The notes: generated from the sequence alone by a model not told the origin. Shown: positions 13,269 through 26,800, numbered from the stretch's first letter. The stretch is 64,000 bases of DNA from Pseudomonas cremoricolorata (GCF_000759535.1 NZ_CP009455.1:4340001-4404000), one strand, 5' to 3'. Translations and numbers: made by a program.

Positions 13269-14092
13269 TGCTGACCGTCACCCTCGGGCCACTGACCATG
13301 GCCCTCAATCACCTGCTGCTGCTCGCTGCCCTGGGCCTGGCCAGCCTGGTCGGCTGGTGGGTCGCACGGCGCGGTGGCGAGAACCCGGAATCGGCGCTGT
13401 TCAACCTGTTCCTGCTCGGCCTGCTCGGCGCCCGCGCAGGCTTCGTGCTGGCCTACTGGCCGCTGTACCGCAACGAGCCGTTGCAGATCATCGACATCCG
13501 CGACGGCGGCTTCGTGCTCTGGAGCGGCCTGCTCGGCCTCACCGCAGGCGCCCTCTGGTACGCCTACCGGCGCCCTGCCCTGCGCCGGCCGCTGGGCTGG
13601 GCGCTGAGCTGCGGCGTGCTGTTCTGGGGCCTGGCCAGCCTGGGTAGCCACCTGTACAGCAAGGGCACCGAATTGCCCGAACTGACCCTGCGCGATGCTC
13701 AGGGCGAGCCGGTGGCCTTGCACGACTACCGTGGCCGACCGCTGGTGATCAACCTGTGGGCCACCTGGTGCCCGCCGTGCCGGCGGGAAATGCCAGTGCT
13801 GCAGCAGGCCCAGCACGACTACCCAAACGTGACCTTCCTGTTCGTCAACCAGGGCGAAAGCGCGGCCAACGTCAGCACCTTCATGACCACCACCGGGCTG
13901 AACCTGTCCCACGTACTGTTCGACAGTGGCGGCCGCCTGGCCCAGCAGGTTGGCTCGCTGGCCCTGCCCACCACCCTGTTCTACACCGCCGAAGGCCGCC
14001 TGGTCGGCAGTCACCTGGGCGAGCTGTCACGCGCCAGCCTGCACCACGCCCTCCAAGGCCTCGACGCTCCCGCCGCAATCCAAGGAAACTGA
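13268..14092 (+). CDS. TlpA-like thioredoxin fused to an Lgt-like membrane domain
   Basis: Protein of 274 residues. The start at 13268 overlaps the dsbD stop (TGATG), indicating translational coupling. Residues about 1-125 form several membrane helices that resemble the first part of prolipoprotein diacylglyceryl transferase: compare GARAGFVLAYWPLYRNEPLQ and DGGFVLWSGLLG with Lgt GGRxGYVLFYN...DPL and DGGMSFHGGLIG. Residues about 135-270 are a periplasmic TlpA/ResA-type thioredoxin domain with ATWCPPCRREMPVL (CPPC near 168) and a cis-proline at LPTTLF. The Lgt active-site histidine position reads tryptophan here, so acyl transfer is unlikely and the domain probably serves as membrane anchor. 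DsbD next door is the natural reductant. Confidence 0.85.
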   Translation: MLTVTLGPLTMALNHLLLLAALGLASLVGWWVARRGGENPESALFNLFLLGLLGARAGFVLAYWPLYRNEPLQIIDIRDGGFVLWSGLLGLTAGALWYAYRRPALRRPLGWALSCGVLFWGLASLGSHLYSKGTELPELTLRDAQGEPVALHDYRGRPLVINLWATWCPPCRREMPVLQQAQHDYPNVTFLFVNQGESAANVSTFMTTTGLNLSHVLFDSGGRLAQQVGSLALPTTLFYTAEGRLVGSHLGELSRASLHHALQGLDAPAAIQGN

Positions 14093-14093
14093 T

Positions 14094-14846
14094 ATGCGTT
14101 CTGCTGCACTCATCACCCTCGCGCTGCTCGGCGCCCCACTGGCCCAGGCTGAATCGCTGCCCGCCGCCATCCAACAGATCGAGGCCAAAGGCGCGGTGAT
14201 CAAGGGCCAGTTCGATGCGCCCGACGGCCTGCGCGGGTACGCCGCCGAGTATCAGGGCAACGCCCTGGCGCTGTACCTCACCGCCGGCGGCAAGCATGTA
14301 CTGGTGGGCAACCTGTTCGATGCCAAGGGCGACGACCTGAGCGCCGAGCCGTTGCAACGGCTGGTGCACGAGCCGATGGGCAAGGTGCTCTGGGGCAAGA
14401 TGCAGGACAGTGCCTGGATCGCCGACGGCAAGGCTGACGCCCCACGCATCGTCTACGTCTTCAGCGACCCCAACTGCCCGTACTGCAACCTGTTCTGGGA
14501 ACAGGCACGGCCCTGGGTCGAGTCCGGCAAGGTGCAGTTGCGCCACATCATGGTCGGCATCATCCGCGCCGACAGCCCCGGCAAGTCAGCGGCGCTGCTC
14601 GCGGCCAAAGACCCGGCCAAGGCGCTGCATCAGCACGAAGCCGCCGGCAAAGGCAGCGCGCTCAAGGCGCTCGAACCGATCCCTGAGGCGGTCAAGCAGC
14701 AACTGGCCGGCAACATGGCCTTGATGCAGGGCATGGGCCTGCAAGCCACCCCGGCGATCTTCTACCTCGACGAACAAGGCCGCATGCAGCGCCAGCAGGG
14801 CGCGCCCCAGCCGCAGATGCTCGAACGCATCCTCGGCAAGCGCTAG
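14094..14846 (+). CDS. dsbG: Thiol:disulfide interchange protein DsbG
   Basis: Periplasmic DsbC/DsbG-type thioredoxin-fold protein of 250 residues. It has a signal peptide (MRSAALITLALLGAPLAQA), an N-terminal dimerisation region, and the active site FSDPNCPYCNLFW (CPYC near residue 126). The cis-proline loop reads ATPAIFY and the C-terminal helix follows. CPYC is the DsbG form (DsbC is usually CGYC). It would act as isomerase or protector of single cysteines, kept reduced by DsbD. It starts only 1 bp after the upstream stop, completing a dsbD-tlpA-dsbG operon. It converges on pvdL with a gap of 16 bp. Confidence 0.92.
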   Translation: MRSAALITLALLGAPLAQAESLPAAIQQIEAKGAVIKGQFDAPDGLRGYAAEYQGNALALYLTAGGKHVLVGNLFDAKGDDLSAEPLQRLVHEPMGKVLWGKMQDSAWIADGKADAPRIVYVFSDPNCPYCNLFWEQARPWVESGKVQLRHIMVGIIRADSPGKSAALLAAKDPAKALHQHEAAGKGSALKALEPIPEAVKQQLAGNMALMQGMGLQATPAIFYLDEQGRMQRQQGAPQPQMLERILGKR

Positions 14847-14862
14847 ACGCACCCCTTGCCTG

Positions 14863-17800
14863 TTACAGCGCCTCCAGCTCGGCCATCAGGTCACTGAGGC
14901 GCTCGACCTTGTCGTCATCCAGTACGCTGCCTTGCAAACCTCTGACGTATTCGGCAAGGGCCTCCACGGTGCTGCACTCGAACATGGCCCGCAGCGGCAG
15001 GTTGAGCTGCAAATGCTGTTGCACCCGCGAAGCGATCTGCGTGGCCAGCAACGAATGCCCGCCCAGTTCGAAGAAGTGATCGCGCACCCCGACCCGCTCG
15101 AGCTTGAGCACATCGGCCCAGATTTCGGCCAGGCGCTGCTCCAGCTCGTCGCGCGGTGGCAGATACTCGCCGCGCAGCTGGCCGCCGATGTCGATGGCCG
15201 GCAGCGCCTTGCGGTCGAGTTTGCCGTTGGCGTTATGCGGCAACTGTTCCAGCCAGGCGAAGTGCAGCGGCACCATGTACTCGGGCAGTTCGGCGCGCAG
15301 GCGTTGCTTGAGTCGATCGAGCAGGGAGTCGTCGGCGCTGACGCCCTGGGCGGCCACCAGATAACCGACCAGGTGCGCACCGTTGCCGCCCTGCTGCACA
15401 CCAACGGCGGCATCGTGCAGTTCGGGCTGCTCGTGCAGGCGCGCTTCGATTTCGCCCAGCTCGATGCGATAACCGCGGATCTTCACCTGATGGTCGATGC
15501 GCCCGACGTACTCCAGTACGCCATCGGCGCGGCGCCGCGCCAGGTCACCCGTGCGGTACAGCCGCTCACCCGGAGCGCCGTCGGCATGGGGCACGAAGGC
15601 CAGTGCGGTGCGTTGCGGGTCACCGACATAACCACGACCCACCCCGGTGCCGGCCACGCACAGCTCGCCAACGCTGCCCAGCGGCACCAGTTGCAGCTCC
15701 TCGCCGTACAGGTACAGGCGGTTGTTGTCGGTCGGCGTGCCGATTGGCAGGTAGCTGCCCTGGGTCGAGGCCGCATCGACGCGGAAGAACGCCACGTCAT
15801 CCGAGCATTCCGCCGGGCCATAGGCATTCACCAGGCCCACCTGCGGGTAGCGCTGCAACCATTGCGCCGCCAGCTCCGGCGGCATCGCTTCGCCGGTCGG
15901 CAACATCCAGCGCAGCCGCCCGAGCGCCTGCCCGGTGCCCGCGAGCATGCCCTGGATCAGTGACGGCACGCTCTCCAGCACGCTGATGCCGCTGGCCTCG
16001 ACGTGCGCCAGCAACGCCTGCGGATCATGGGCGATGGCGTTCGGCACGATCTCTACGCAGGCACCGAACAGCGGCGCGGCGAGGAACTGCCAGACGGAAA
16101 TATCGAAGCTCTGCGAGGCGGTCTGGGCGATCACATCGTGCTCATCCAGGCCCAGGTACGGCACCTTGCTCAGCTGGTTGTTGAGCATGCCGCGCTGCTC
16201 GACCATCACCCCTTTGGGCAAGCCGGTGGAGCCGGAGGTGTAGATCACGTAAGCCAAGTGCTGCGGGCCGCTGTAGATGCCCGGGTTATGGCTGGCGACT
16301 GCGCTGGCCTGCACCTGCTCCCACACCAGCAGCCTTGGCCGCACCGGCGCATCGAGTTGGTCGAGCAGCGCCTCGGCCTGCGCGGCGCAGGCGGCCGTGC
16401 ACACCAGCAGCGGCGTGCGGCTGAGCTCGACGATGCGTTGCAGCCGCGCACTCGGCAGGCTCGGGTCGAGCGGCAAGTAGCCGGCACCGGCCTTGAAGCT
16501 GCCGACGATCATGCCCAGCAACGGCAAGCCGCGCTCGGCCAGCAGCGCTACCGGCTGATCGGGCTGTACCCCCGCCTCGCGCAGGGCATGGCCCAGGCGG
16601 TTGGCCGCAAGGTTCAGCCCAGCGTAGTCGAAGCTGGCCTCCAGGCAGCGCGCCACGGTGCGCTGCGGATGCGCCGCGACCTGCGCCTCGAACAATTCCA
16701 CGTAGCTTCGGTGCAGCGGGTAGTCGCGGGTGCTGCGGTTGCAGTCGTCGAGTAGGAACTGCCGCTCTTGCTCGCCAAGCAGCGCCAAAGCGGCCATGTC
16801 GCCGTCGAACTGCTCGACCAGCGCCAGCAGCAGGCGCTTGAATTCGGCCAGCAGCCGCTCGACGGTCGGCGTGTCGAAATAGCGCTGGTCGAACGACAGG
16901 TGCAGGCCCAGGTCGTCGCCTGGGTAGCACACCGCCGTCAGGGGGAAGTTGGTGTGGGTACGCCCGGAGTCGGAACTGGCGTTGAACTGCTGGGCATGGT
17001 CGAGCACAGCGCTTTCGACCGGCGCGTTCTCGAACACGAACAGGCTGTCGAACAGCGGCTGGCCCTTGGGCAGTTCGCTGCACGCCTGAATCGCCACCAG
17101 CGGCAGGTATTCGTACTCGCGCAATTCCATGTTGCGTTCCAGCAGGCCCTGCAACCAGTACCGCACGCTGCAACGCTCGCCGGCGGCGGGCAGTTGCACG
17201 CGCAAGGCGACGCTGTTGATGAACAGGCCGACGGTGCGCTGCATCTGCGGCAGGCTCACCGGGCGCCCGGCCACGGTGACGCCGAACAGCACATCGCGCT
17301 CACCGCTGTAGCGCGCCAGCACCAGTGCCCAGGCCGCCTGGGCGAAGGTGTTGACGGTCAGCTGATGGGCCTGGGCCAGCTCGCGCAGGCGTGCGCCCTG
17401 CGCCACCTCAAGGCGGGTGTAGCAGTCGCCGACGCGCATGCCGTCACCGGCGTGGTCGTGGCGCAGCGGGCGGTCGCTTGGGATCGCGGTGGCACGCTCG
17501 AAGCCGGCCAGGTTGCGCTGCCACCACTGCCGCGCATCGTCCAGGCCCTGACGCTGCAGCCAGGCGATGTAGTCGCGGTAGCGCGGCGGCGGCGCCAGTT
17601 GCGCCTGAGCGCCTTCAGCCAGCGCCTGATAGATCACGAAGAAGTCGTTCATCAGCAGCGATCGGCACCAGGCATCGATGAGGATGTGGTGGTTGCTCAT
17701 CATGAACCAGTACCGCTGCTCATCGACGCGCAGCAGGCGCAGGTGGAACGGTGGCCGTTCGAGCAAGGCGAAGCCGGCCTCGCGCTCAGCCTTGTGCAGG

Positions 17801-20800
17801 GCTTGCAGACGCACTTCCTGAGCAGCCGGGTCGAGGCCGCGCCAGTCCTGGTAGTCGACCTCGATGCGCCCGGGCTTGTGGATGATCTGCAGCATCGCCT
17901 CGCCGGCGTTCCAGCTGAACGAGGCGCGCAAGGCTTCGTGGCGGGCCACCACCGCCTGCCAGGCGGCGGCGAAGCGCTGCGGGTCGAGAGCGCTGTCGAT
18001 GCGGTAGCGGTCCTGCATGTAATAAAGGCCGGTGCCCGGTTCGAGCAGGGTGTGCAGGAGCATGCCCTCTTGCATCGGCGTCAGCGGGTAGACGTCCTCG
18101 ATCTCGGCGCTGGGCACCGGCAACTGTTCGATCTGCGCCTGGCTGAGCTGCGCCAGGGGGAAGTCCGACGGCGTGAAGCTGCCGTTGCCGGGGGTCAGGC
18201 AGTGCTCGATCAGTGCCAGCAGCTCACTGCGGTAGGCCGCCGCCAGCTCGGCGATGGTGGCCTGGTCGTAGCGCTCGGCGCTGAAGGTCCAGCGCAGTTG
18301 CAGGGCACCGCCATACACCTGGCCGTCGACGCTCAGCCAGTTGGGCAAGGGCGCGTCCAGATCATGGGCCAGGCCGCTGGGGCCATCCACCGGCTGCCAC
18401 AGCGCGGCGTCGTCGAACTGCTGGTCGAACTGGCCGAGGTAATTGAAGGTGATGCGCGCCTGGGGCAAGGCGGCCATGCGTTCGCGGGTGCTCGGCTCGG
18501 CCAGGTAGCGCAGCACGCCAAAGCCCAGGCCCTTGTGCGGCACCTGGCGCAGGTGCTCCTTGATGCGCTTAAGCGACTCGCTGCGGGCGGCCGCGTCGTT
18601 GCCTGGCAGCGGGCTCAGGCGCAGCGGGTAGGCGTTGGTGAACCAGCCGACGCTGCGGGTCAGGTCGATGTCGTCGAACAGGCCCTCACGGCCATGGCCT
18701 TCCAGTTGCACCAGCACCTCATCGCTGCCGCTCCACTGGCACAGGGTGCGCGCCAGGGCGGTGAGCAGCAGGTCGTTGACCTGGGTGCGGTAGGCGGCCG
18801 GCGCCTGTTGCAGCAGTTGCCGGGTGTGCTCGACGCCCAGCTCGCAGCTCAAGGAGCGCGCGTGGCGCTGGAGGTTGCCGCCCTGGGGGTGATCGCACGG
18901 CAGCTCGCGGCTCACCGTGCTCAGCTCACGCTGCCACCAGCCCGCCTCGTCACGCAGCGAATCACTGCTGGCGTAATGCGCCAGGCGCGCGGCCCAATCG
19001 CCCATGGCGTGGGTCTTGGCGTTCAGGCTGTGGCCGCGGTACAGCGCTTGCAAGTCTTCCAGCAGCACGCGCCACGACACGCCATCGACCACCAGGTGAT
19101 GAATCGCCAGCAACAGCCGCTGCGCGCCGCTGGCATCGCTCACCAGCAGCCCGCGCAGCAGCGGCCCCTGGGCAAGATCGAGGCTGCGCTGCACGTCGCT
19201 GTACAGCGCCTGGCAGTCGTCCAGGTCAGCCACGCTGGCCGTCCACAACAGGCTGTGTTCGCGCTGCTCGACAGGGTCGGCATAGTGCGCCTGCCAGCGC
19301 CCGGCCGCCGCGCTGAAGCGCAGCCGCAGGCTGTCGTGGTGGAGCACCAGCGCATGCAGCGCCTGCTCCAGCGCCGCAGCCTGCAACGGCTCGCGCACAC
19401 CCAGCAGCAGCGCCTGGTTCCAGTGCTGCGGCGCAGGAACGTCGCTGTCGAAGAACCATTGCTGGATCGGTGTCAGGGCGCTGCCGCCCTGGCGTGGACC
19501 CTGCTCGATCTGGCTCGGCGCGGCGCCCAGGCTGACCACTGCGGCGAGCGTCTGAATCGACTGGTGCTGGAACAGGTCACGCGGGGTGAACTGCAAGCCC
19601 AGTTGCCGCGCACGGCTGACCACCTGGATCGACAGGATCGAATCACCGCCCAGCTCGAAGAAGTTGTCCTGCACACCCACCTGCGGCACTTGCAGCACCT
19701 CGCTCCAGACCTGCGCCAGCTGCGTTTCCAGCGCGTTGCCTGGCGCCTGGTACTGCTGGCGTGCCAGTTGCAGGTCAGGTGCCGGCAAGGCGCGGCGGTC
19801 GAGCTTGCCGTTGCCCATCAGCGGCCACTGCGCCAGTAGCACCAAGTGCGCCGGCACCATGTAGTCGGGCAGGTGCTGGCGGGCCTGGGCCTTGACCGCT
19901 TCACGCAGCGCCTGCTGCGCCGCAGGCTCGGCCTCGGCCTGCGCGCTGAGCAGGTAACCCACCAACTGCTTGCCACCGGGCAGGTCAAGGGCCAGCACCA
20001 CGGCTTCTTCCACCGCCGGGTGGGCTTGCAGGCGGCTTTCGATTTCGCCCAGTTCGATGCGGAACCCGCGAATCTTCACCTGTTGGTCGGCGCGGCCAAC
20101 ATATTCCACCAGGCCGTCGCTGCGCTGGCGCACCAGGTCACCGGTGCGGTACAGGCGCCCGCCGGGGGCGCCGAACGGGTCGGCGACGAAGCGTTCGGCG
20201 CTAAGCCCTGGGCGGTCGTGATAACCCTGGGCCAGACCGGCGCCACCGATGTACAGCTCGCCGATACCGCCTTGGGGCAACAGCGCGAGGTCTTCATCGA
20301 GCACGTAGCCGGTGCGCGCGCCGATCAGGCGACCAATGGGCACACTCGATTCCTGCGCAGGCAAGCCATCGGCCACTCGGCAGGCCAGCGGCATCACCAC
20401 GGTTTCGGTCGGGCCGTAGGCGTTGAACAGTTGCTGCGGGGAGAACGCCTCGCGCAGGCGCTGCACGTGGTCAGCGTGCAACGCTTCACCGCCGGTAATC
20501 ACCAGGCGCACCGGCAAGCGCTCGCCTTGGCTTTGCAAATGCTGGGCAAGTTGGCTGCCATAGCTTGGGGTGAAGCCGAGCACGTTGACCTGCTGCTCGC
20601 GCACCAGTTGGCAGATGTGTTCGGCGTCCCACTGCCCCTGGGCGCGCAGCACCACCCGCGCACCACACAGCAGCGGCACCAGCAGCCGCTCGCTGGCGGC
20701 ATCGAAGTTGATCGAATAGAAATGCAGCTCGCAGTCGTCACTGCGCATGTCGAAGGCTTCGATCACCGCCAGGCAGTGCATGGCGATTTCGCCATGGCTG

Positions 20801-23800
20801 ACCACCACGCCCTTGGGCTGGCCAGTGGAGCCGGAGGTGTAGATCAGGTACGCCTGATGTTGCGCCAGGCTCGCCACCTGCGGCGCTTCGCTGCTGTGCT
20901 CGGCCAACGCCGGGGAGTCGTCCTCAAGGCTCCAGGTGGCAACACCTGCCGGCAGCTCGCCAAGGCGTTGCAGCAGCGCGCGCTGGGCCACCAGCAGGCC
21001 CAGACGGCTGTCGCCGATCATGTAGTGCAGGCGCTCGAGCGGGTATTCGGGGTCAAGCGGCACATAGGCGCCACCGGCCTTGAGGATCGCCAGCAGCCCC
21101 ACCACTATCTCCAGCGAGCGCTCCAGCGCCAGGCCCACCCGTACCTGCGGGCCGACCCCACGCTGGCGCAGGGCGTGGGCCAGGCGATTGGACTGTTGGT
21201 CCAGCTCGGCATAGCTCAGGTGCTGGCCGGCGAAGGTCAGCGCGCGCGCAGTCGGGGTGCGCGCCGCCTGGGCGGCGAACAGGCCATGCACGGTGTGATC
21301 GAGGCTCAGGTGACGCTCGCCTTGCAGGTGTGCGAACAGTTCTTGCCGCTCAGCGGCGCCGAGCATCGGCAGCTCACTCAGGCGCTGCCCGGGAGCGTCC
21401 AGCAGGCCGCCCAGCAGCTGTTGCCAGTGCTCGGCCATGCGCGCGATGCGCGGTTCGTCGAACAGGTCGCGGCTGTAGGTCAGGCAGCAGCCAAGGCGGC
21501 CGTCGAGGTCGGTGACTTCCAGGTACAGGTCGAACTTGGTCGCACTGGCATCGTTGACCAGGTAATCGACCTGCATGCCCGACAGCTCGCGGCTTTGCTG
21601 GAAGGCCCAGCGCTGCACGTTGCACATCACCTGGAACAGCGGGTTGTAGGCGCTGCTGCGTGGAGGTTGCAAGGCATCGACCAACTGCTCGAAGGGCAGG
21701 TCCTGGTGCGACTGGCCTTCGATGATGGTCTGGCGAACCTGCTCGAGCAGGGCCATGGCTGGCATTTGCCCGTCGAGTTCGCAGCGCAGCACCTGGGTGT
21801 TGAGAAAAGCGCCGATCAACCCTTCGCTTTCCGGGCGGATGCGGTTGGCCACCGGCGCGCCGATGCGCAGGTCACGCTGCCCGCTGTGGCGGTGCAGCAA
21901 GATCGCCAGGGTCGCGGTCATGGTCATGAACAGGGTCAGGCCGTGCTCGGCGTTGAAGGCATGCACGCGGGCAGCCAGCGCCGGGTCGAGGTCGAAGCGA
22001 TACAGCCCGCCGCGGTGGCTTTGCACCGCCGGGCGCGGGCGGTCGCTGGGCAGGCTCAGCAGCGGATGTTCATCGCCCAGCCGCTGCTTCCAGTAATCGA
22101 GCTGGCGCTGGCCCTCGCCGCTTTCCAGCCACTGGCGCTGCCACACGCTGTAGTCCAGATACTGCACGGCCAGCGCTGGCAGGGGCGATTCGCGCTCGTC
22201 GACGAAGGCCTCGTACAGCTCGCCCAACTCGCGGGCAAAGATGTCCATGGCCCAGCCTTCGGTGACGATGTGGTGCAGGGTCAGCACGACATGGTGCTCG
22301 CGCTCGGCGCTCTTGACCAGGCAGGCGCGCAGCAGCGGCCCGCGCTCCAGATCGAAAGGCAAGTGCGCCTGTTCATCGGCCAGGCGCTGCAGGGCTTCGC
22401 TGCGCGCAGGCGCTGCCAGGGCGCTGAAATCATGCCAGCCCAGTTGCACGCCGCTGTCGGCGGCGACGCACTGCAACGGTTTGCCGTCGATGCTGGGGAA
22501 GGTGGTGCGCAGTGCTTCGTGGCGCGCCAGCAGTGCCTGCAAGGCGCGCTCGAAGGCATCGACGTGCAGCGCACCGCGCAGCCGGGCCATGCCACCGACG
22601 TTGTACGCCGGGCTGTCCGGCTGCATGTGCCAGAGCACCCACATGCGTTGCTGGGAATGCGACAGCGGCACCGCCTGACGGCGGTCGATGCGTGCGATCG
22701 GGCCTTGGCGGTTGCGCTCACCGGCGGCCTGGGCCCTGGCGATTTCAGCGCAGAAGGCGCCCAGCTCGCTGGCGTCGAACAGGGTCTTGAGCGGCAGTTC
22801 GACGTCACAGGCCTGACGGCAGCGCGAGACGATCTGCGTGGCCAGCAGCGAGTGCCCGCCCAGGGCGAAGAAGTCGTCGTGCAGGCCGACCTGCGCCAGG
22901 CCGAGCACCTCGCACCAGATCGCCGCCACCTGGATTTCCAGGCCAGTGCGCGGAGCAACGTGCTGACGCTGCTGCCAGGTCGGTGCCGGCAGTGCGCGGC
23001 GGTCGATCTTGCCGCTCGGCCCCAGCGGCATCTGCGCCACGTGCAGCAGTTGCGCCGGCACCATGTACGCCGGCAATTGCGCGGCCAGGGTGGCGAGCAG
23101 CCGCTCGCTCTGCTCGCGGCCACTGTAGTAACCCAGCAACTGCGCGCCCACCGCATCGGCATGGATCAGCACCACCGCCTGCTCGACGCCCTCCTGGGCC
23201 AGCAGGCAGGCCTGCACTTCTTCCGGCTCGACGCGAAAACCGCGCACTTTCACCTGCTGATCGAGGCGGCCGAGGTATTCCAGGGCCTGATGCTGGACGT
23301 TCCAGCGCGCGCGGTCGCCGCTGCGGTACAGGCGCTCGCCGTGGCCATCGGCACGTGGCACGAAGCGCTCGGCGGTCAGCCCTGGCCGGCCGAGGTAACC
23401 GCGGGCCAGGCCCAGGCCACCCAGGCACAGCTCGCCGGGCACACCCGGGGCGCTCGGTTGCAGCTCATCATCGAGCACCTGGCAGATGACGTTGCCCAAC
23501 GGCCGACCGATCGGCGACAACCCATCGTCGCTGGCCTGGCAGCGCCAGTGGGTGACATTGATCGCGGTTTCGGTGGGGCCATAGCGGTTGTCCAGCAGCG
23601 CTTGCGGCCACAGCTGCAAGGCCCGGTCGCGCAGCGCCGCGGGCAGTGCCTCGCCGCCGCTGAAGATGCGTTTCAGGCTCGTGCAGGCGGCCGCCTGGGG
23701 TTCGTGCACGAACACCTGCAACAGCGGCGGCACGAAGTGCACGGTGGTCACGCCGAACTGCTGCACCAGCGCTGCGATGCGCTGCGGATCACGGTGTTCG

Positions 23801-26800
23801 CCGGGTGCTGCGAGCACCAGCGAGCAGCCGCTGAGCAGCGGCCAGAAGCATTCCCAGACCGACACGTCGAAGCTGATCGGCGCCTTTTGCAACAGCACAT
23901 CGGCAGCGGTGAGGCCGTAGTGAGCCTGCATCCACTGCAAGCGTTCGGCCACTGCCGCATGGGTGTTGCCGACGCCCTTGGGCTGGCCGGTGGAGCCGGA
24001 GGTGTAGATCACATAGGCCAGGTTGTCGCCGTGCAGCGTGACCCGCGGCGGCTGGCTCGGCCAGTTGTCCAGGTGCAGTTGATCGAGGGCGATGGCGCTG
24101 ACCCCTTCGCACTGCGGCAGGCGCGCCAGCAGGCCGCTGTGGCTGAGCAGCAGCGCGGCGCCGCAGTCGCCAAGCATGAAGGCCAGGCGTTCGGCCGGAT
24201 AATCGACATCCAGCGGCACATAGGCGCCCCCGGCCTTGACGATCGCCAGCAGGCCGACCAGCAACTGCGGCGAACGCTCAAGCGCAATCGCCACGCAGGT
24301 ATCAGGGCCGACGCCCTTGTCACGCAGGTAATGCGCCAGGCGGTTGGCCTGCTGGTGCAGGCTGGCGTAGCTCAGGCTACCGCCGTCCCAGTGCAGGGCG
24401 ATGCGCTCGCCACACAGCCGCGCCTGCTCGTTGAGTTGTTCGGGCAGCCAGCGTGTGGCGGGGGTCGCCGCTGCCTGGCCCCAGGTCAGCAACTGCTGTC
24501 GGCTGTCGCTATCGAGCAACTGCACCTCGCCGATGGCCACCTGCGGCTGGGCACACACCTGTTCGAGCAGGGCCAGCAGGTGCGCGCTGATGCGCTGCAC
24601 CGTGCTGGCCTCGAACAGCTCGGCGGCGTAGTCGAAAGCCAGGGTCAGGCGGCCCTGGTGGTCCTCCTCGCTGTGCAGTTGCAGGTCGAACTTGGCCTCG
24701 CGGCTGTGCCAGGGCAGTTCCTCGGCGAGCAATCCGGGCAAGCGCCGCAGCGCCGAGAGGTCGCGCTGCTGATGGTTGAACATGACCTGGAACAGCCCTT
24801 GCTCGCGGGCCTCGGGCAGCGCCTCGAGCAGTTGCTCGAAGGGCAAGTCCTGATGCGCCTGGGCTTCGAGGGTGCGCTGGCGCACCTGCTCGAGCAGCGC
24901 GGCGAACGGCAGGCGCGGGTCGAGTTCGGCGCGCAGCACCTGGGTGTTGATGAAGACGCCGACCAGGCCCTGGGTCGCCAACAGCGGTCGGTTGGCGTTG
25001 GGCACGCCGACGCGGATGTCGGCCTGGCCGGTATAGCGGTGCAGCAGCGCCTGCCAGCCGGCCAGCAAGACCATGAACAGACTGGCCTGCTGCGTCTGCG
25101 CCAGGGTGCGCAGGGCGCGGGTCAGCGGCGCCGGCACCTTCACCCTCAGGCGCGCGGCGCGCTGGCTGTGCAGGGTACTGCGCGGGTGATCGGGGTACAG
25201 GTCGAGCACCGGCAGGGCATCGCCCAGCCGCTGTTGCCAGTAGGCCAGCTGCCGCGCGCCCTCGCCCTCGGCCAGCCACTGGCGTTGCCAAATGCCGTGG
25301 TCGGCGCTGCCCAGCGACAACGCCGGCAGTTTTACGCCAGGGTCGGCGTACAACCGGGCGAATTCATCGAGCAGAATGTTCAGCGACCAGCCGTCGGCGA
25401 CGATGTGATGCAGGGTTACCCACAGTTGATGCAGCTCATCGTCCAGGCGCACCAGGGTCACCCGCAGCAACGGGCCCTGGCGCAGGTCGAACGGCTGCTG
25501 GGCCTCCTCTTCGCGCAGCGCCAGCACCTGCTGCGGCGCAAGCTCGCGGCAGTCGCGCTGCTGCACGCTGAACGGCTGCGCCGGCTGAATATGTTGTAGG
25601 GCCTGGCCGTCGACCTCGCTGAACCGCGTGCGCAACGCCTCGTGACGCGCGACCAGCATCTGGAAGGCAGCCTGCACTGCGGCCACGTCCAGTTCGCCGC
25701 GCAGGCTCAGCCCGGCGGGAATGTTGTAGGCCGCCGACTCGGGCTGCAGTTGCCACAGCAGCCACAGGCGATTCTGCGCCAGCGACTGCGCCAGGGCGCG
25801 GTCGCGCGGCTGACGGACGATGGCCTGGCTGGCCGGCGCGGCAGCGCTCAGCACGGCGGCGACCGCAGCGCTGTAATCGGCCAGCAACGGCGCTTCGAAC
25901 AGGGTGCGCAGGCTCAACGTCACGCCCAGTTCATCGCTGAGCCGCGCGGTCAGCTGCGCGGCGGCGATGGAGTTGCCGCCCAGCAGCAGGAAGTGGTCAT
26001 CGGCGGCCACGCGCTCGAGCTTGAGCTGTTCGCACCACAGCGCGGCGATGCGCTGCTGCACGTCGCCGGCAGCGACGGCTGCTGACGCGGCGGGTTCGGC
26101 CGGCAGTGGGAAGCGTGCATAGCAATCAAGGCTGCCATCGCCCAGCCGCTGACGGCAGGCCGAGCGTTGCAGCTTGCCGCTGGAGGTCTTCGGCAGTCCA
26201 CCGGGATTGAGCAGCAGCACCACCGCCGGGGCCTGGTTGCAGGCTTCGGCCAGCACCTGGCGGATGTGCTTGATCAGGCTGTCGGCCGGAGTGCTCTTCT
26301 GCATGCCACGGCCCACCTCCACGGCCACGCCGATCCCCTCCGCACCATCGTGCTCGACGGCGAACACCGCCACCCGGCCCTTGCGCAAGCCCGGCACCTC
26401 GGTTTCCAGGGTCAGTTCCAGGTCCTGCGGGTAGAGGTTCTGCCCGCGCACGATGAGCAGGTCTTTCAAGCGCCCGCTGACGAACAGCTCGCCGCCGCGC
26501 AGAAAGCCCAGATCGCCGGTGCGCAGCCAGGTCTGGCCGTCACGCTCGACGAAGGTCCGTGCGCTGGCCTCGGGGTTGCGCCAGTAGCCCAGGGCAATGC
26601 TCGGCCCGGCGGCCCAGATTTCACCAACCCGGTTGTCGTCCAGAGGTTGCAGGCTCTGCGTGTCGACCACCTGTACGGCGTGCCCAGGCTGGGCGAAGCC
26701 GCAGCTCATCAGCACGCTGTCCTGGCCAGGCTCTACCCGGTGCGCGGCGAACGCCTCGGCCTCGATGCCCAGCGCGGCGATGCCCGCGCTGCGGCGGCTG

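Noticed and set aside
19846..25599. 1917-codon plus-strand frame opposite pvdL
   Set aside because: Antisense shadow of the synthetase; composition is typical of reverse-strand high-GC reading and no motif is present.
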